Source of the DNA: Pseudorhodoplanes sp.
GTDB lineage: Bacteria > Pseudomonadota > Alphaproteobacteria > Rhizobiales > Xanthobacteraceae
DNA length: 64,000 nt
NCBI GenBank assembly: GCA_032027085.1
Contig: JAVSMS010000001.1
Location: 1,628,332 to 1,692,331 of the forward strand
Direction: 5' to 3'
A program made the translations under genes and the position numbers. This document shows positions 1 to 8,494 of this stretch, in pieces (within the stretch, counting starts at the first letter, position 1; each line of letters starts with the position of its first letter). The notes beneath the pieces are model-generated. The model was not told the origin of the DNA. It made no database searches and saw only the letters and a program-made list of their open reading frames with translations.

Positions 1-3000
1 CATCGGCAATTTTCCGGCAGCGTCCTTTCCAAAGGTGATCGAGAACAGCATGACGTCGCGTTCGTCGCCCTGGATATTCTCGAGGTTCTTTACAATGACC
101 GGTTCAAATCGGTCATCGGAGAAGAACCATTCGAAATCCGGCTTTTCGCGGCGCAAATCATCGAGGAGATCCTGGATGAGCGTTTGCTGCTGGACATTGA
201 AGGTGATGACGCCGAGCGTCGGGCGCTCCTCTTCCGGTAGCTTGAGCCATTCATCGAGACGCGAGGCGATGTAGCGCACAATCTCTTGCGCCTCGACGCG
301 ATTAGTGCGGCTTTTGCCACGGTCGTAAATACCATTTGGCACTGGCATTAAGGTGACCGCCTGATCCTGCGTCACCGGGCTTGGGAAGGTGATCAGATTG
401 TTATTGTAGTAGTGCCAGTTGGAGAAAGCGATCAGCGATTCATGCCGGCTGCGGTAGTGCCAACGCAAATTGCGCGTGGGCAGGCCGGAGGAGCACGCCT
501 CATCGAGGATGCTTTCGAGATCGCGTTCGTGTTGGGGTATGTCGTCGTCATCATCCTCGCTGCGGCCGAAGAAATTCGTCGGGGGAAGCTGCTTAGGATC
601 GCCTACGATAATGGTTTGTTGCCCGCGCGCGATCGCGCCGACCGCATCCCAGGTCGATATCTGCGAGGCCTCGTCGAAGATCACGACGTCGAAGAGCTCC
701 TGGTTCGGGGGCAGGTATTGCGCGATGGAAAGTGGGGACATCAGAACGCAGGGAGCGAGCTTTCCAAAGGTCTCGGGCATCGCGCCGATCATGTCGCGGA
801 TGGAGGCGCTCGGGCGCTGCAGGTTCATCTGATGCCGCAAGCGTCCGAGTTCGGAGTTCCTCGGCACGAGGCTCACCTGCGGCAAATTGTGCAGCAGGGC
901 CTGGGCGACGCGGGCAGAGGCGGCCTCGCGAACGGCGTCATCTATCGCACGGAAATCGACGATTGCGTGTTCGTGCTCGAAGCGCCGGAAGTCCCGCAAG
1001 ACCTTGTTGCGATCGATGATGAGCGGCAGCCACCAGCGTGCGTATCCAAGCCTGAAGGCGGAGAGCGCGTCTTCGGGCAAAACAGCCCCCGCTTCAAGAT
1101 CCTCGACGAGTGGGCCGAGCCCCTGCGCGATTGCGCGTTCGCGCACGTCACACCAGGACGACCAGTCCCGCAACATGGACCTTGCCTGGCTGAGCTCATT
1201 CATGAGCGTCGACAGGTTCATAAGGAAATGCTCATCGTCTTTGGGCAGCGTTGCGCCCGCTATCGCCTCGAATGTCTCCATGGCGATGACAAGGACGCGA
1301 TATTTCTGCAGGAAATCTTCCGCCGCGCGCACCTGTGGCAGGTTGATTTCGCCGGTGAGATTTGCCGCAATGCTTGTGGCAATCGCGTGCATATTGCCGG
1401 CGAATTCACCGAGCTGTGTGATGGCCGTGCGGAATTGCTGGGCAGTGTCGAGATGGCTGCGTAGGGCCTGGGTATTGGTGTCGAGGCCAGCTACCGGCAG
1501 GTTGGTGCGGGCTAGGTCATTGTCGGCAACAATAGATGCGGCATTCTGCATCTGCCGGATCAGGCCAATGTCGATTGCCGGATCGACAGACTTGGCACCG
1601 GCATAGCTCGCAAGCAGGCGGCGGATCCGTCGCCGGGCAAAGAACGATTTCGGCCACATGGCAGCATTGGCCGCGCGCCAATCGCGGTCAATTTCCTCAA
1701 CCGGAATGCGTACAAGTTCGTCACGTGGATAAGGGGCGGAAAGCTTCGCCTCCAAATCGCGATAGGAGGCGATCGCGCCTTCCATGTCGCTTAATGCGTC
1801 GGCGAGAAGCGAGAAATTGCGATCGAGAATGACGTCGAAGTTCTTCCCCGAGGTTGAAATGATATTACGCGCGAGGTCCGCGAAATATTTCAGACCGTCT
1901 AATCGCGTGTCCTGGACACTATCGAGGTTAAGCCGGCGGCTCCAGCGCATAAGCGCCTCGCGCAAGTCGTCCGCCGCCTTTCCAAGCGTGCTTGCGGCCG
2001 ACAGCAACTGCGTCTGCCAGGACGACGTCCATTCACGCACGCGCACGACGCGCAGCGCCGGCTTTACCCTGACGGCGCCGAAGGTGAGCCCGAGTTGAGC
2101 GGCCAAGGCTTCAAGGGATTCATAGGTTTCCTTGTCGTGCACGTCCGGACCGCGCCAGGACAGGGTGGGCGCATGCTCGTTGGCTTGCGCGGCGGCGATT
2201 CCGATAGCGTGGTAAGGCGTCAGCCCGTTCTGCGCCGGCTGATGCAAGGCCTCGACGTATTTGTTGAGCTGATCGCGCCGGACCTTCAGGCGACTGTTGA
2301 TCGAAATCCAGTCCGATCTGCTCGCTGACGAGCCTGTCTCCCAAGAGCGCTTGAGCTGCTGCAGGAAGTGCTTGCGGTCGGCTTTGTTCGAATGCAGCTC
2401 AAGGCAATGCTCGGCAAGGCCGCGCTCCTCAAGTCGCCGGTAAACGACGTCGAGAGCTGCCGTTTTCTCGGCTACGAAAAGGACGCGCTTCGCATCTGCG
2501 AGTATCGTCGCAATAATATTGGCGATGGTCTGACTTTTGCCCGTGCCCGGCGGACCGATGAGGATGAAGTCGCGTCCTTGCGCCGCGGCAATACAGGCGG
2601 CGATCTGGGAGGAATCGGCGGAGAGCGGCAGGACCATCTTCTCGAGCGGGATGGTGCGATCTATCTCGCGCTCATCGGGGAAGGGACGGTCGGCGCCCTC
2701 AAACATCTTTTCCGGGTTATCGATCAGATGCCTAACCACGCGGTTCTGCCGCAAGGCGTCGGTCCGGTCGGTCAGATCCTTCCACATCAGGTACTTGGCA
2801 AATGAGAAAGTCGACAATGCGGTTTCTTCCGCGATCTCGAAGCCCGGCACGTCGCGTACGGCCGCGCGCATACGTTCGAGCACCTTGCGCACGTCGACAT
2901 CGTTTCCGCTTACGGACGGCAGGCCGTCTTTGAATTCCGGCAGGACGAGATCAAATTCGCGTTTGACGAACTGCACGAGCGTCTGGTTGAGGCGGGGCTC

Positions 3001-4668
3001 GTCCTCATGAAATCGCAGCCGGAAGCGGGAGGCGGCGCTCGTGCGTTCGAGCTTGACTGGAAACAGCAGAAGCGGCGCGCGCCGCACCACCTTCTCCTTG
3101 TCCTTGTCGGTCCATTTCAGCAGACCGACGGCGAGGAAAAGCGTGTTGGTTCCGCCTTCGGCGATGTCGCTTCGCGCCTGGCGATAGAGGGCCGTCAGGC
3201 GGGCGTCGAGCTCCTTGGCGTTGAGGGGTGAGGCGAGTTCGTCGCGCTGCAATGCCTCCTCGGCAAATTTCTGATGGATGTCGTGTCCGCGCATGTCGCG
3301 GAACATGCCGGCATCCCGTTCACCGAGCGGATTCTGCTCGGGGAGCGAAATGAGCTTCACCGCCGCGCCCTCGGCCAGCCGGTCCTCGAGATAGGCGACA
3401 TCGGGGCAGAGGAACGAGACCGCTCTCTTGGTATCGGAGAAATTGATCAGACGGTTGCGACGGGACAGATCGAGCAATTTCGTCTGCCAGCGGTCGATGC
3501 GTCCTGCCGGCGTCGTCGGCTTTTGTTCGACGGCGTCGGCAGGCATGTCTCCTAATTCCGGCACCGGCGGGAGCGGCACATCGGTCGGCGACCTTTGTTC
3601 AAGATCACCGGAACTCTGGATCTTCGCGTGCGAGGCCAGGGGATAGATGCCGGAGATCCGCGACCGTGAGATGTCGATCGCCGACAGGAACGGCATCGGA
3701 GAGTTTTCGGCGAGGCGAGATTCACACAGGCTTTTTGCCTGCTGAAACATCATCACCGGACGGTGAGCGACGCCAGTCGTCTCGAACACCACAAGTTCAT
3801 TTGCCGCAATCGCCTTGCGAATCTCGCCCGCATCATTCTCGATAGTATTGGGAAGCGTACGTTTGACGAGCCACACGCCGACGGCCGCGTGGCCTTCGAA
3901 GATCAGGACGACCGGGTTGAGCCCGGCACCTTCCAGCGCGGCCGCAAACAAGTTGGACGTATCAAGACAGGTCGCGAGACGTTCCTCGAGAATGCGGCTC
4001 GGGCGGCGAATCTTCTGCCCGTGCCGCTCGAAGCTCGCCGGAGGCTGTGCGTAGAATGTTTCCAGCGCGGCAATCGAGGAATAGATAGCGGCCGTGATCA
4101 TGAAGGCACGTCTGGGATCGTTTGACTGATAACCGTCGAGCGCCGAGGGATGCCCGTATTTGGCGAGATACTCGGCCGCGCTGCGCAATATCGTGCTCAC
4201 CGCCGGATCGTTCGGCATGACGAAAGCCGGAAGAAGTTGCGCCATGTCGGCGACGCCGCCCCATTCGTCACGCGCCAGGAGCCGCACGGGAAAGATCTTT
4301 TCGTCCAGCTTCTGATCACCATGGGTGAGACGGAAGCTCACATCACCGAGTTCGGCTTCGTCGAGACCGGCGAGATAATTTGCGTCGAGCTCGACCCGAC
4401 GGTCAGATAGTCGGAGATTGTCCCGCGAGAGAATGCGATCAAACGTCCAGGTCTTCGTGCGCAGGAACGGCGGGCTTGCGGTCATCTCGAGCGTGACGTT
4501 CTCGAGATGCTGGTTCGACGCGTTGTCGATCGTGAGCGAGCGGATGACCGGAATGGAATTCTGATGGGACGCGAATGTAAACGTCCGGACGATGTCGGCG
4601 ATAATCTGCATTCCTGGCGCGGGCGCCGGATCCTCCGGCTCCGCCGCACCGACCACCGTGACACTCAT
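1..4668 (-). CDS. DUF4011-type superfamily 1 helicase, C-terminus beyond the window edge
   Basis: This minus-strand frame is open from an ATG at 4668 to base 1, 1556 codons without a stop, so the gene continues outside the window. Residues about 1-700 hold an N-terminal region like DUF4011 proteins. A Walker A motif, GPPGTGKSQ, sits at about residue 705, and a DEAS box (VVIFDEASQ) at about 1327. Near the window edge is a helicase C-terminal segment with KNLENIQGDERD followed by FSITFGKD. This order matches large DUF4011/AAA_11/AAA_12 proteins, which usually end with a Vsr-like nuclease and DUF3320; those parts would lie outside. Single-gene phage-defence proteins with this architecture are known to me from the literature, so a defence role is an inference. 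The plus-strand frames over this region are shadows. Confidence 0.9.
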   Translation of the reverse strand, partial: MSVTVVGAAEPEDPAPAPGMQIIADIVRTFTFASHQNSIPVIRSLTIDNASNQHLENVTLEMTASPPFLRTKTWTFDRILSRDNLRLSDRRVELDANYLAGLDEAELGDVSFRLTHGDQKLDEKIFPVRLLARDEWGGVADMAQLLPAFVMPNDPAVSTILRSAAEYLAKYGHPSALDGYQSNDPRRAFMITAAIYSSIAALETFYAQPPASFERHGQKIRRPSRILEERLATCLDTSNLFAAALEGAGLNPVVLIFEGHAAVGVWLVKRTLPNTIENDAGEIRKAIAANELVVFETTGVAHRPVMMFQQAKSLCESRLAENSPMPFLSAIDISRSRISGIYPLASHAKIQSSGDLEQRSPTDVPLPPVPELGDMPADAVEQKPTTPAGRIDRWQTKLLDLSRRNRLINFSDTKRAVSFLCPDVAYLEDRLAEGAAVKLISLPEQNPLGERDAGMFRDMRGHDIHQKFAEEALQRDELASPLNAKELDARLTALYRQARSDIAEGGTNTLFLAVGLLKWTDKDKEKVVRRAPLLLFPVKLERTSAASRFRLRFHEDEPRLNQTLVQFVKREFDLVLPEFKDGLPSVSGNDVDVRKVLERMRAAVRDVPGFEIAEETALSTFSFAKYLMWKDLTDRTDALRQNRVVRHLIDNPEKMFEGADRPFPDEREIDRTIPLEKMVLPLSADSSQIAACIAAAQGRDFILIGPPGTGKSQTIANIIATILADAKRVLFVAEKTAALDVVYRRLEERGLAEHCLELHSNKADRKHFLQQLKRSWETGSSASRSDWISINSRLKVRRDQLNKYVEALHQPAQNGLTPYHAIGIAAAQANEHAPTLSWRGPDVHDKETYESLEALAAQLGLTFGAVRVKPALRVVRVREWTSSWQTQLLSAASTLGKAADDLREALMRWSRRLNLDSVQDTRLDGLKYFADLARNIISTSGKNFDVILDRNFSLLADALSDMEGAIASYRDLEAKLSAPYPRDELVRIPVEEIDRDWRAANAAMWPKSFFARRRIRRLLASYAGAKSVDPAIDIGLIRQMQNAASIVADNDLARTNLPVAGLDTNTQALRSHLDTAQQFRTAITQLGEFAGNMHAIATSIAANLTGEINLPQVRAAEDFLQKYRVLVIAMETFEAIAGATLPKDDEHFLMNLSTLMNELSQARSMLRDWSSWCDVRERAIAQGLGPLVEDLEAGAVLPEDALSAFRLGYARWWLPLIIDRNKVLRDFRRFEHEHAIVDFRAIDDAVREAASARVAQALLHNLPQVSLVPRNSELGRLRHQMNLQRPSASIRDMIGAMPETFGKLAPCVLMSPLSIAQYLPPNQELFDVVIFDEASQISTWDAVGAIARGQQTIIVGDPKQLPPTNFFGRSEDDDDDIPQHERDLESILDEACSSGLPTRNLRWHYRSRHESLIAFSNWHYYNNNLITFPSPVTQDQAVTLMPVPNGIYDRGKSRTNRVEAQEIVRYIASRLDEWLKLPEEERPTLGVITFNVQQQTLIQDLLDDLRREKPDFEWFFSDDRFEPVIVKNLENIQGDERDVMLFSITFGKDAAGKLPM

Positions 4669-4837
4669 TGTACGCGACGTCCCCCGATACCCCACCATTT
4701 TTGATTTCGGACAGTATGAACGATTTTTGCCGCAAATACCACCGTAGCGTGAGGTCAATTGCGCGGCTCAATGAGGGGTTGGGGGGAGCCAGGATCTAGG
4801 CGCCCGCGCAGATATGCGCAGATTCCGCCGTAGCGAG

Positions 4838-6100
4838 TTAGCTGTTCTCTTCAATCATGGGCAACTCCAGCCCACTGATCTCCTGCATCGTACGGCCAGC
4901 GATTCCCTGCAAATCACCATACATTCCCGCCATGGATTCAACTGCGACCCGAATTTGCTCCTCGCGTCTGGCCCAAAGGCGGGTCATAGCTTTGCGCTCC
5001 TTTTCCAGGTCCTCTTGCATGTCGCCAAACTTTTCGACGATTGCTTCAATGCGATGCTTGAATCGTGGACCCGTTAGATACTGGTACACGAGCTCCATTT
5101 TGCTGTGCTGGCCCTCAACTGAATTACGCGCAGAAGCGATTTCCATCAGTGAATGCCGGAGTGCAATCGCCAGCGGGATCGCACAGCGAGCGTCGGTCAC
5201 CCAGACCCCATCTGCATGATCGAACGTATGAACCCCTTTAGGGAGGGCAGTTGAGACAATGATCGCGATTTCAGCTCTCGCTGACCGCTGATCCTCACGA
5301 AGCTTGGACAGCCAACTATCACTCCAGTTTTTGGTCCGCTTAAACTCCCACAGAATGGTTCCGCAATGTTGGCCCAGTGGGCTCATCACTTTTTGGAGGG
5401 CATCTCCGCCAAATTCGCCCTTAGGAACCGGCAAGATTGCATCCGTTGGGAATTTGCTGCGCAGAAGGTTCTCGAGTTCGATCTCCTGCGCCTCGCCTTG
5501 CGCTTGCTGGGAGCCCTGCTCCGCCTTGCGCTTGAGCTCCTCGATCTGCCGTTGCATCGAGGCAATCTGCTCTTCCTTCTCTGTGACCTTCAGCTTCAAC
5601 GCCTCTTCAGCTTCGAGCTTTGCTCTTTCGCGAACAATTACTAGGGATTCCTGCACCTTTTTCTCGACGGTGAGGTCGAGCTCACGCCGGGCGTCATCAA
5701 GCTCTCGCTGTTTACGCAGAAGTTCGGCCTGCGCTTTCTGCGCTTCTGCCAGTTTCACATCGCGGTCCTGCAGAATATTGTGGAGGTCTTGGAGCTCCTG
5801 TGCCTTCTGATTGAGCTCTGCTCCAATCGCCAAACGAGCCTTCTTGGCCTCGTCTGCTGCAATCCTCTCTCGCTCAGCCTTCAGCTTAGCTGCGACCTGC
5901 TCTTCTATCGCTGCTTTCGCCTTTTCCAGTTCACCCAATTGAGCTCGTACCTGCGCCTCGCGTTTCGAGACGTCGGCCTCCTTCTCGGCGATCTTATGCT
6001 CATATTGCCGCCGAGTCGCTTCGATGAGAGGCGCGGCAAGCGACTCGGTCAGCTTGATTTCTGTGTGGCAGTTCGGACAAGCGATAATCGGCTCTTGCAT
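4838..6100 (-). CDS. DUF2130 domain protein with zinc ribbon and long coiled coil
   Basis: The protein has 420 residues from the ATG at 6100. An upstream in-frame ATG at 6274 exists, but 6100 has an AGGGGA ribosome site 7-8 bases upstream and begins the conserved segment. A zinc-ribbon-like start (ACPNCHTEI) is followed by a charged coiled coil at roughly 35-200, then a DUF2130 core at about 210-370 with FPTDAILPVPKGEFGGD and an EFKRTKNW segment. The family's function is not established; the core resembles restriction-endonuclease-like folds in some descriptions, which I cannot test here. It lies downstream of the XRE regulator and upstream of the DUF4011 helicase, all on the minus strand, so the three could be one accessory block. 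Confidence 0.85.
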   Translation of the reverse strand: MQEPIIACPNCHTEIKLTESLAAPLIEATRRQYEHKIAEKEADVSKREAQVRAQLGELEKAKAAIEEQVAAKLKAERERIAADEAKKARLAIGAELNQKAQELQDLHNILQDRDVKLAEAQKAQAELLRKQRELDDARRELDLTVEKKVQESLVIVRERAKLEAEEALKLKVTEKEEQIASMQRQIEELKRKAEQGSQQAQGEAQEIELENLLRSKFPTDAILPVPKGEFGGDALQKVMSPLGQHCGTILWEFKRTKNWSDSWLSKLREDQRSARAEIAIIVSTALPKGVHTFDHADGVWVTDARCAIPLAIALRHSLMEIASARNSVEGQHSKMELVYQYLTGPRFKHRIEAIVEKFGDMQEDLEKERKAMTRLWARREEQIRVAVESMAGMYGDLQGIAGRTMQEISGLELPMIEENS

Positions 6101-6350
6101 CGTCAGCGTCCCCTGATTGCGGCGAGTATCGCAATTATGCGCGGAGGACGCTAGCTGATCAGATGCCTCATCTGTAGCAACCACCTCATTGCGACCGGCC
6201 TGAGGAACTGCTTGAGTGTCACGCCGTCGGGCTGCTTCCCTGTTAGGATCTTTCAGACCACCGCTCGGTACCAATCAAGAAATAATTGGACGCAAATTCA
6301 TCCGCGATTCGGCGCTCGAAGCGAACGGATGATGTCAAGCTTGTCGATGC

Positions 6351-6623
6351 TCACCTATTGGCGGGCTTCTCGATCTTTCGACCGTGGACACCTCGTTCCG
6401 GTCCATCGAAGGAAAATCTGACACCGGCGACCTCGAATGCCTTGCGAATGCTGGCAACCGTGTTTGCGTTCGGCACGGAAATATCGAGCTCATATCGCTC
6501 GATCGTTCGAGTTGAGACACCGGACCGTTCTGCAAGAGTTGCGTGCGTCCAATTGAGCCACGCGCGAGCAGCTCGTACCTGCTCTGGGCTTAGATCCGGA
6601 TCCCTGGGAGGTAAATTAACCAT
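6351..6623 (-). CDS. XRE-family helix-turn-helix regulator
   Basis: A 90-residue protein starting at the ATG at 6623. The helix-turn-helix is at about residues 13-65 (RAARAWLNWTHATLAERSGV, then TRTIERYE). It is a compact Cro/C1-type DNA-binding protein without an obvious extra domain. A longer frame reaching 6734 adds an unrelated leader and is less likely. It is followed on the same strand by the DUF2130 and helicase genes and diverges from the small gene at 6894, so it could control either direction. Confidence 0.8.
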   Translation of the reverse strand: MVNLPPRDPDLSPEQVRAARAWLNWTHATLAERSGVSTRTIERYELDISVPNANTVASIRKAFEVAGVRFSFDGPERGVHGRKIEKPANR

Positions 6624-6893
6624 AAAACGACGACTCTCACGACAAACGCGCCGCTCGGGTGTATGGTGATTAATAGGACGTAAACGGGACAGGTTAGCGA
6701 GGCCGCACCGATGTCCAGCATGTCTGAAGTCCAACCGTTTTAGAGCGCAGCTCTCCGTTTTGGATTTCGCTTACAGCAAGTCCTTGGTTCGGCCCGCACG
6801 AACACCTGCCTAAGACGACGGCAGAGGCCGTCATTCAGATCCGCTTCCGGCATCTTTCGCGCCTGCTCCGGCGCAACGGTAGGGGTGCGCCCT
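6624..6893. promoter_or_regulatory. Divergent intergenic region between XRE gene and accessory operon
   Basis: This roughly 270-base stretch separates divergent genes and must hold both promoters. The part next to the XRE start is A+T-richer (around 6611-6680). I see no clear operator or RNA gene in it. Confidence 0.4.
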
Positions 6894-7442
6894 ATGAATG
6901 GCAAGGATTCACGCTCTCGGCCAGGTTGGGAAGTCCACAAGAAGAAGGCTAGGCTCGCGGCCGTTTCGCACCATGGTTCAGTGGGGAGATCAGCCGACGG
7001 TCATTCTAGCAAGGACTTACTGTCACCGCTCATGTGGTGGCGCCGGATCCCGGCCTACGAGTTCTCCTCATTCGACATTCCAACCGCCACACGAGCACTG
7101 CAACGCTTGGCAATCGCAGGAGAGCCCAGATGGTCCTGCGCACATCGGCGGGATGCTGGTGACGACATCGGCGCAGCCCTACGAACGCTGAAACGTCACG
7201 GCCCTCAATCGGTCGCAATGGATCTGGCGATGACTGCCGTTCTCTGCTCCGCGATTGGAGGTGATCCGGCCGCCGCCGACCTCATGGCCGCCGTTCTGAG
7301 ATCCAGATCGGCGATTGATAGGCACTGCGAACCCTTGTCACTCGCCTGGACCGCTGCAGGTTTCGAATCCTTGGTCACTAAGAGTCGGCGGAAAGAGATG
7401 GGGCGTTTTCAGAGGCCTGACTTGAATCCGCGTGGAGGCTAA
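6894..7442 (+). CDS. Hypothetical protein, first gene of phosphoesterase/protease cluster
   Basis: A 182-residue protein from the ATG at 6894; a GTG at 6885 would add three residues. A GGGG stretch lies about eight bases before the ATG. The N-terminus is basic, and the middle holds an alanine-rich helical segment (about 100-140). I recognise no domain. Its stop at 7442 abuts the GTG start of the phosphoesterase, which suggests co-translation. It could be a species-specific accessory gene. Confidence 0.55.
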   Translation: MNGKDSRSRPGWEVHKKKARLAAVSHHGSVGRSADGHSSKDLLSPLMWWRRIPAYEFSSFDIPTATRALQRLAIAGEPRWSCAHRRDAGDDIGAALRTLKRHGPQSVAMDLAMTAVLCSAIGGDPAAADLMAAVLRSRSAIDRHCEPLSLAWTAAGFESLVTKSRRKEMGRFQRPDLNPRGG

Positions 7443-7443
7443 T

Positions 7444-8232
7444 GTGCGTCTCTGGGTGTTGTCGGACTTGCACTGCGAGCTGACTCACGGATGGGATCTG
7501 CCAGATTCACTCCATCGCCCCGACGTCGACGTGATGATCATGGCCGGCGACCTCGTACCGCACATGGAACGTGGAGTTCGCTGGCTGCGGCAACGCGTGC
7601 AAGATCGCCCCGTCATTTACATCCCCGGAAATCACGAATTCTACGGCACCGACATCGATCGCACAGTTGAAAAAGCGCGAGATGCTGCTGCTGGCACCAA
7701 CATCCACGTCCTGCAGAACGACGCCGTCGTGATCGACAATGTGAAGTTCGTCGCCACAACGCTTTGGACGGATTTTGCGATCTTTGGAGACGTCGAACGC
7801 GCAATGATTGTCGCAGGCAACGGCATGAACGATTTTCGGAGGATCCGAAAAGATCAATATGCTCGGCGGCTTCGCCCGATCGATACGCTCGCCAGGCATC
7901 AAGACTCTCGCAAATATCTTGAAGCCGAGCTGAGCAAGCAGCACTGGGGACCAGTCGTGGTTGTCACCCATCATGGCCCCGATCTGATGTCAGCGAAGCC
8001 GGAGCATAAGGCGGACATCCTGACAGCCGCATTCGTGTCAGACCTTACCGAGTTGATCACCAAAACGTCTCCAACATTGTGGGTTTATGGCCACACTCAT
8101 CGCAGTGACGATCGCATGATCGGATCGACGAGGATCTTATCGAACGCAAAAGGCTATGGTCCGTATCGGTCGATTGGATTGGCGGCGTGGGAAAACCCCC
8201 TTTTCGATCCGAACCTGATCGCGACCGTTTGA
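7444..8232 (+). CDS. Calcineurin-like metallophosphoesterase
   Basis: A 262-residue predicted soluble metallophosphoesterase. All the metal-binding signatures are present in order: SDLH near the start, AGD, GNHEFY, THHGP and GHTH. I chose the GTG at 7444 because GGAGG lies five bases upstream; GTG at 7432 is an in-frame alternative. The family hydrolyses phosphomono- or diesters, including nucleotides, and the substrate cannot be told from sequence. The gene follows the 6894 gene directly and precedes the AAA-M41 protease by about 260 bases on the same strand. Confidence 0.88.
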   Translation: MRLWVLSDLHCELTHGWDLPDSLHRPDVDVMIMAGDLVPHMERGVRWLRQRVQDRPVIYIPGNHEFYGTDIDRTVEKARDAAAGTNIHVLQNDAVVIDNVKFVATTLWTDFAIFGDVERAMIVAGNGMNDFRRIRKDQYARRLRPIDTLARHQDSRKYLEAELSKQHWGPVVVVTHHGPDLMSAKPEHKADILTAAFVSDLTELITKTSPTLWVYGHTHRSDDRMIGSTRILSNAKGYGPYRSIGLAAWENPLFDPNLIATV

Positions 8233-8494
8233 GACAGCAAGAGCCGTCCTACTGACGGCCGAGCTTAAAGTGTAGAGCTTTCCGAGCTGAACCGCAGCTT
8301 CGGCATCAGGATTTTGTCAGCGATATATCTCAGCGCTCGCGCGGTCTGCACGCCGCGCGAAAGGGGAGAGTCATTGCCTGCAGAACACGCGCAATCGCGA
8401 ACTTGCAAGCGTCGCGCTGAGAGTACCCAACGCGACGCACTGGAAGCACGTCGTAGTTTCCACGCGGAACAGACGCAATCTGAGAGGTCAAACA

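Noticed and set aside
412-1464. Long plus-strand frame of 350 codons in the first 4.7 kb, and similar ones downstream.
   Set aside because: They lie opposite the continuous minus-strand helicase frame, which carries recognisable motifs; the plus-strand products have none.
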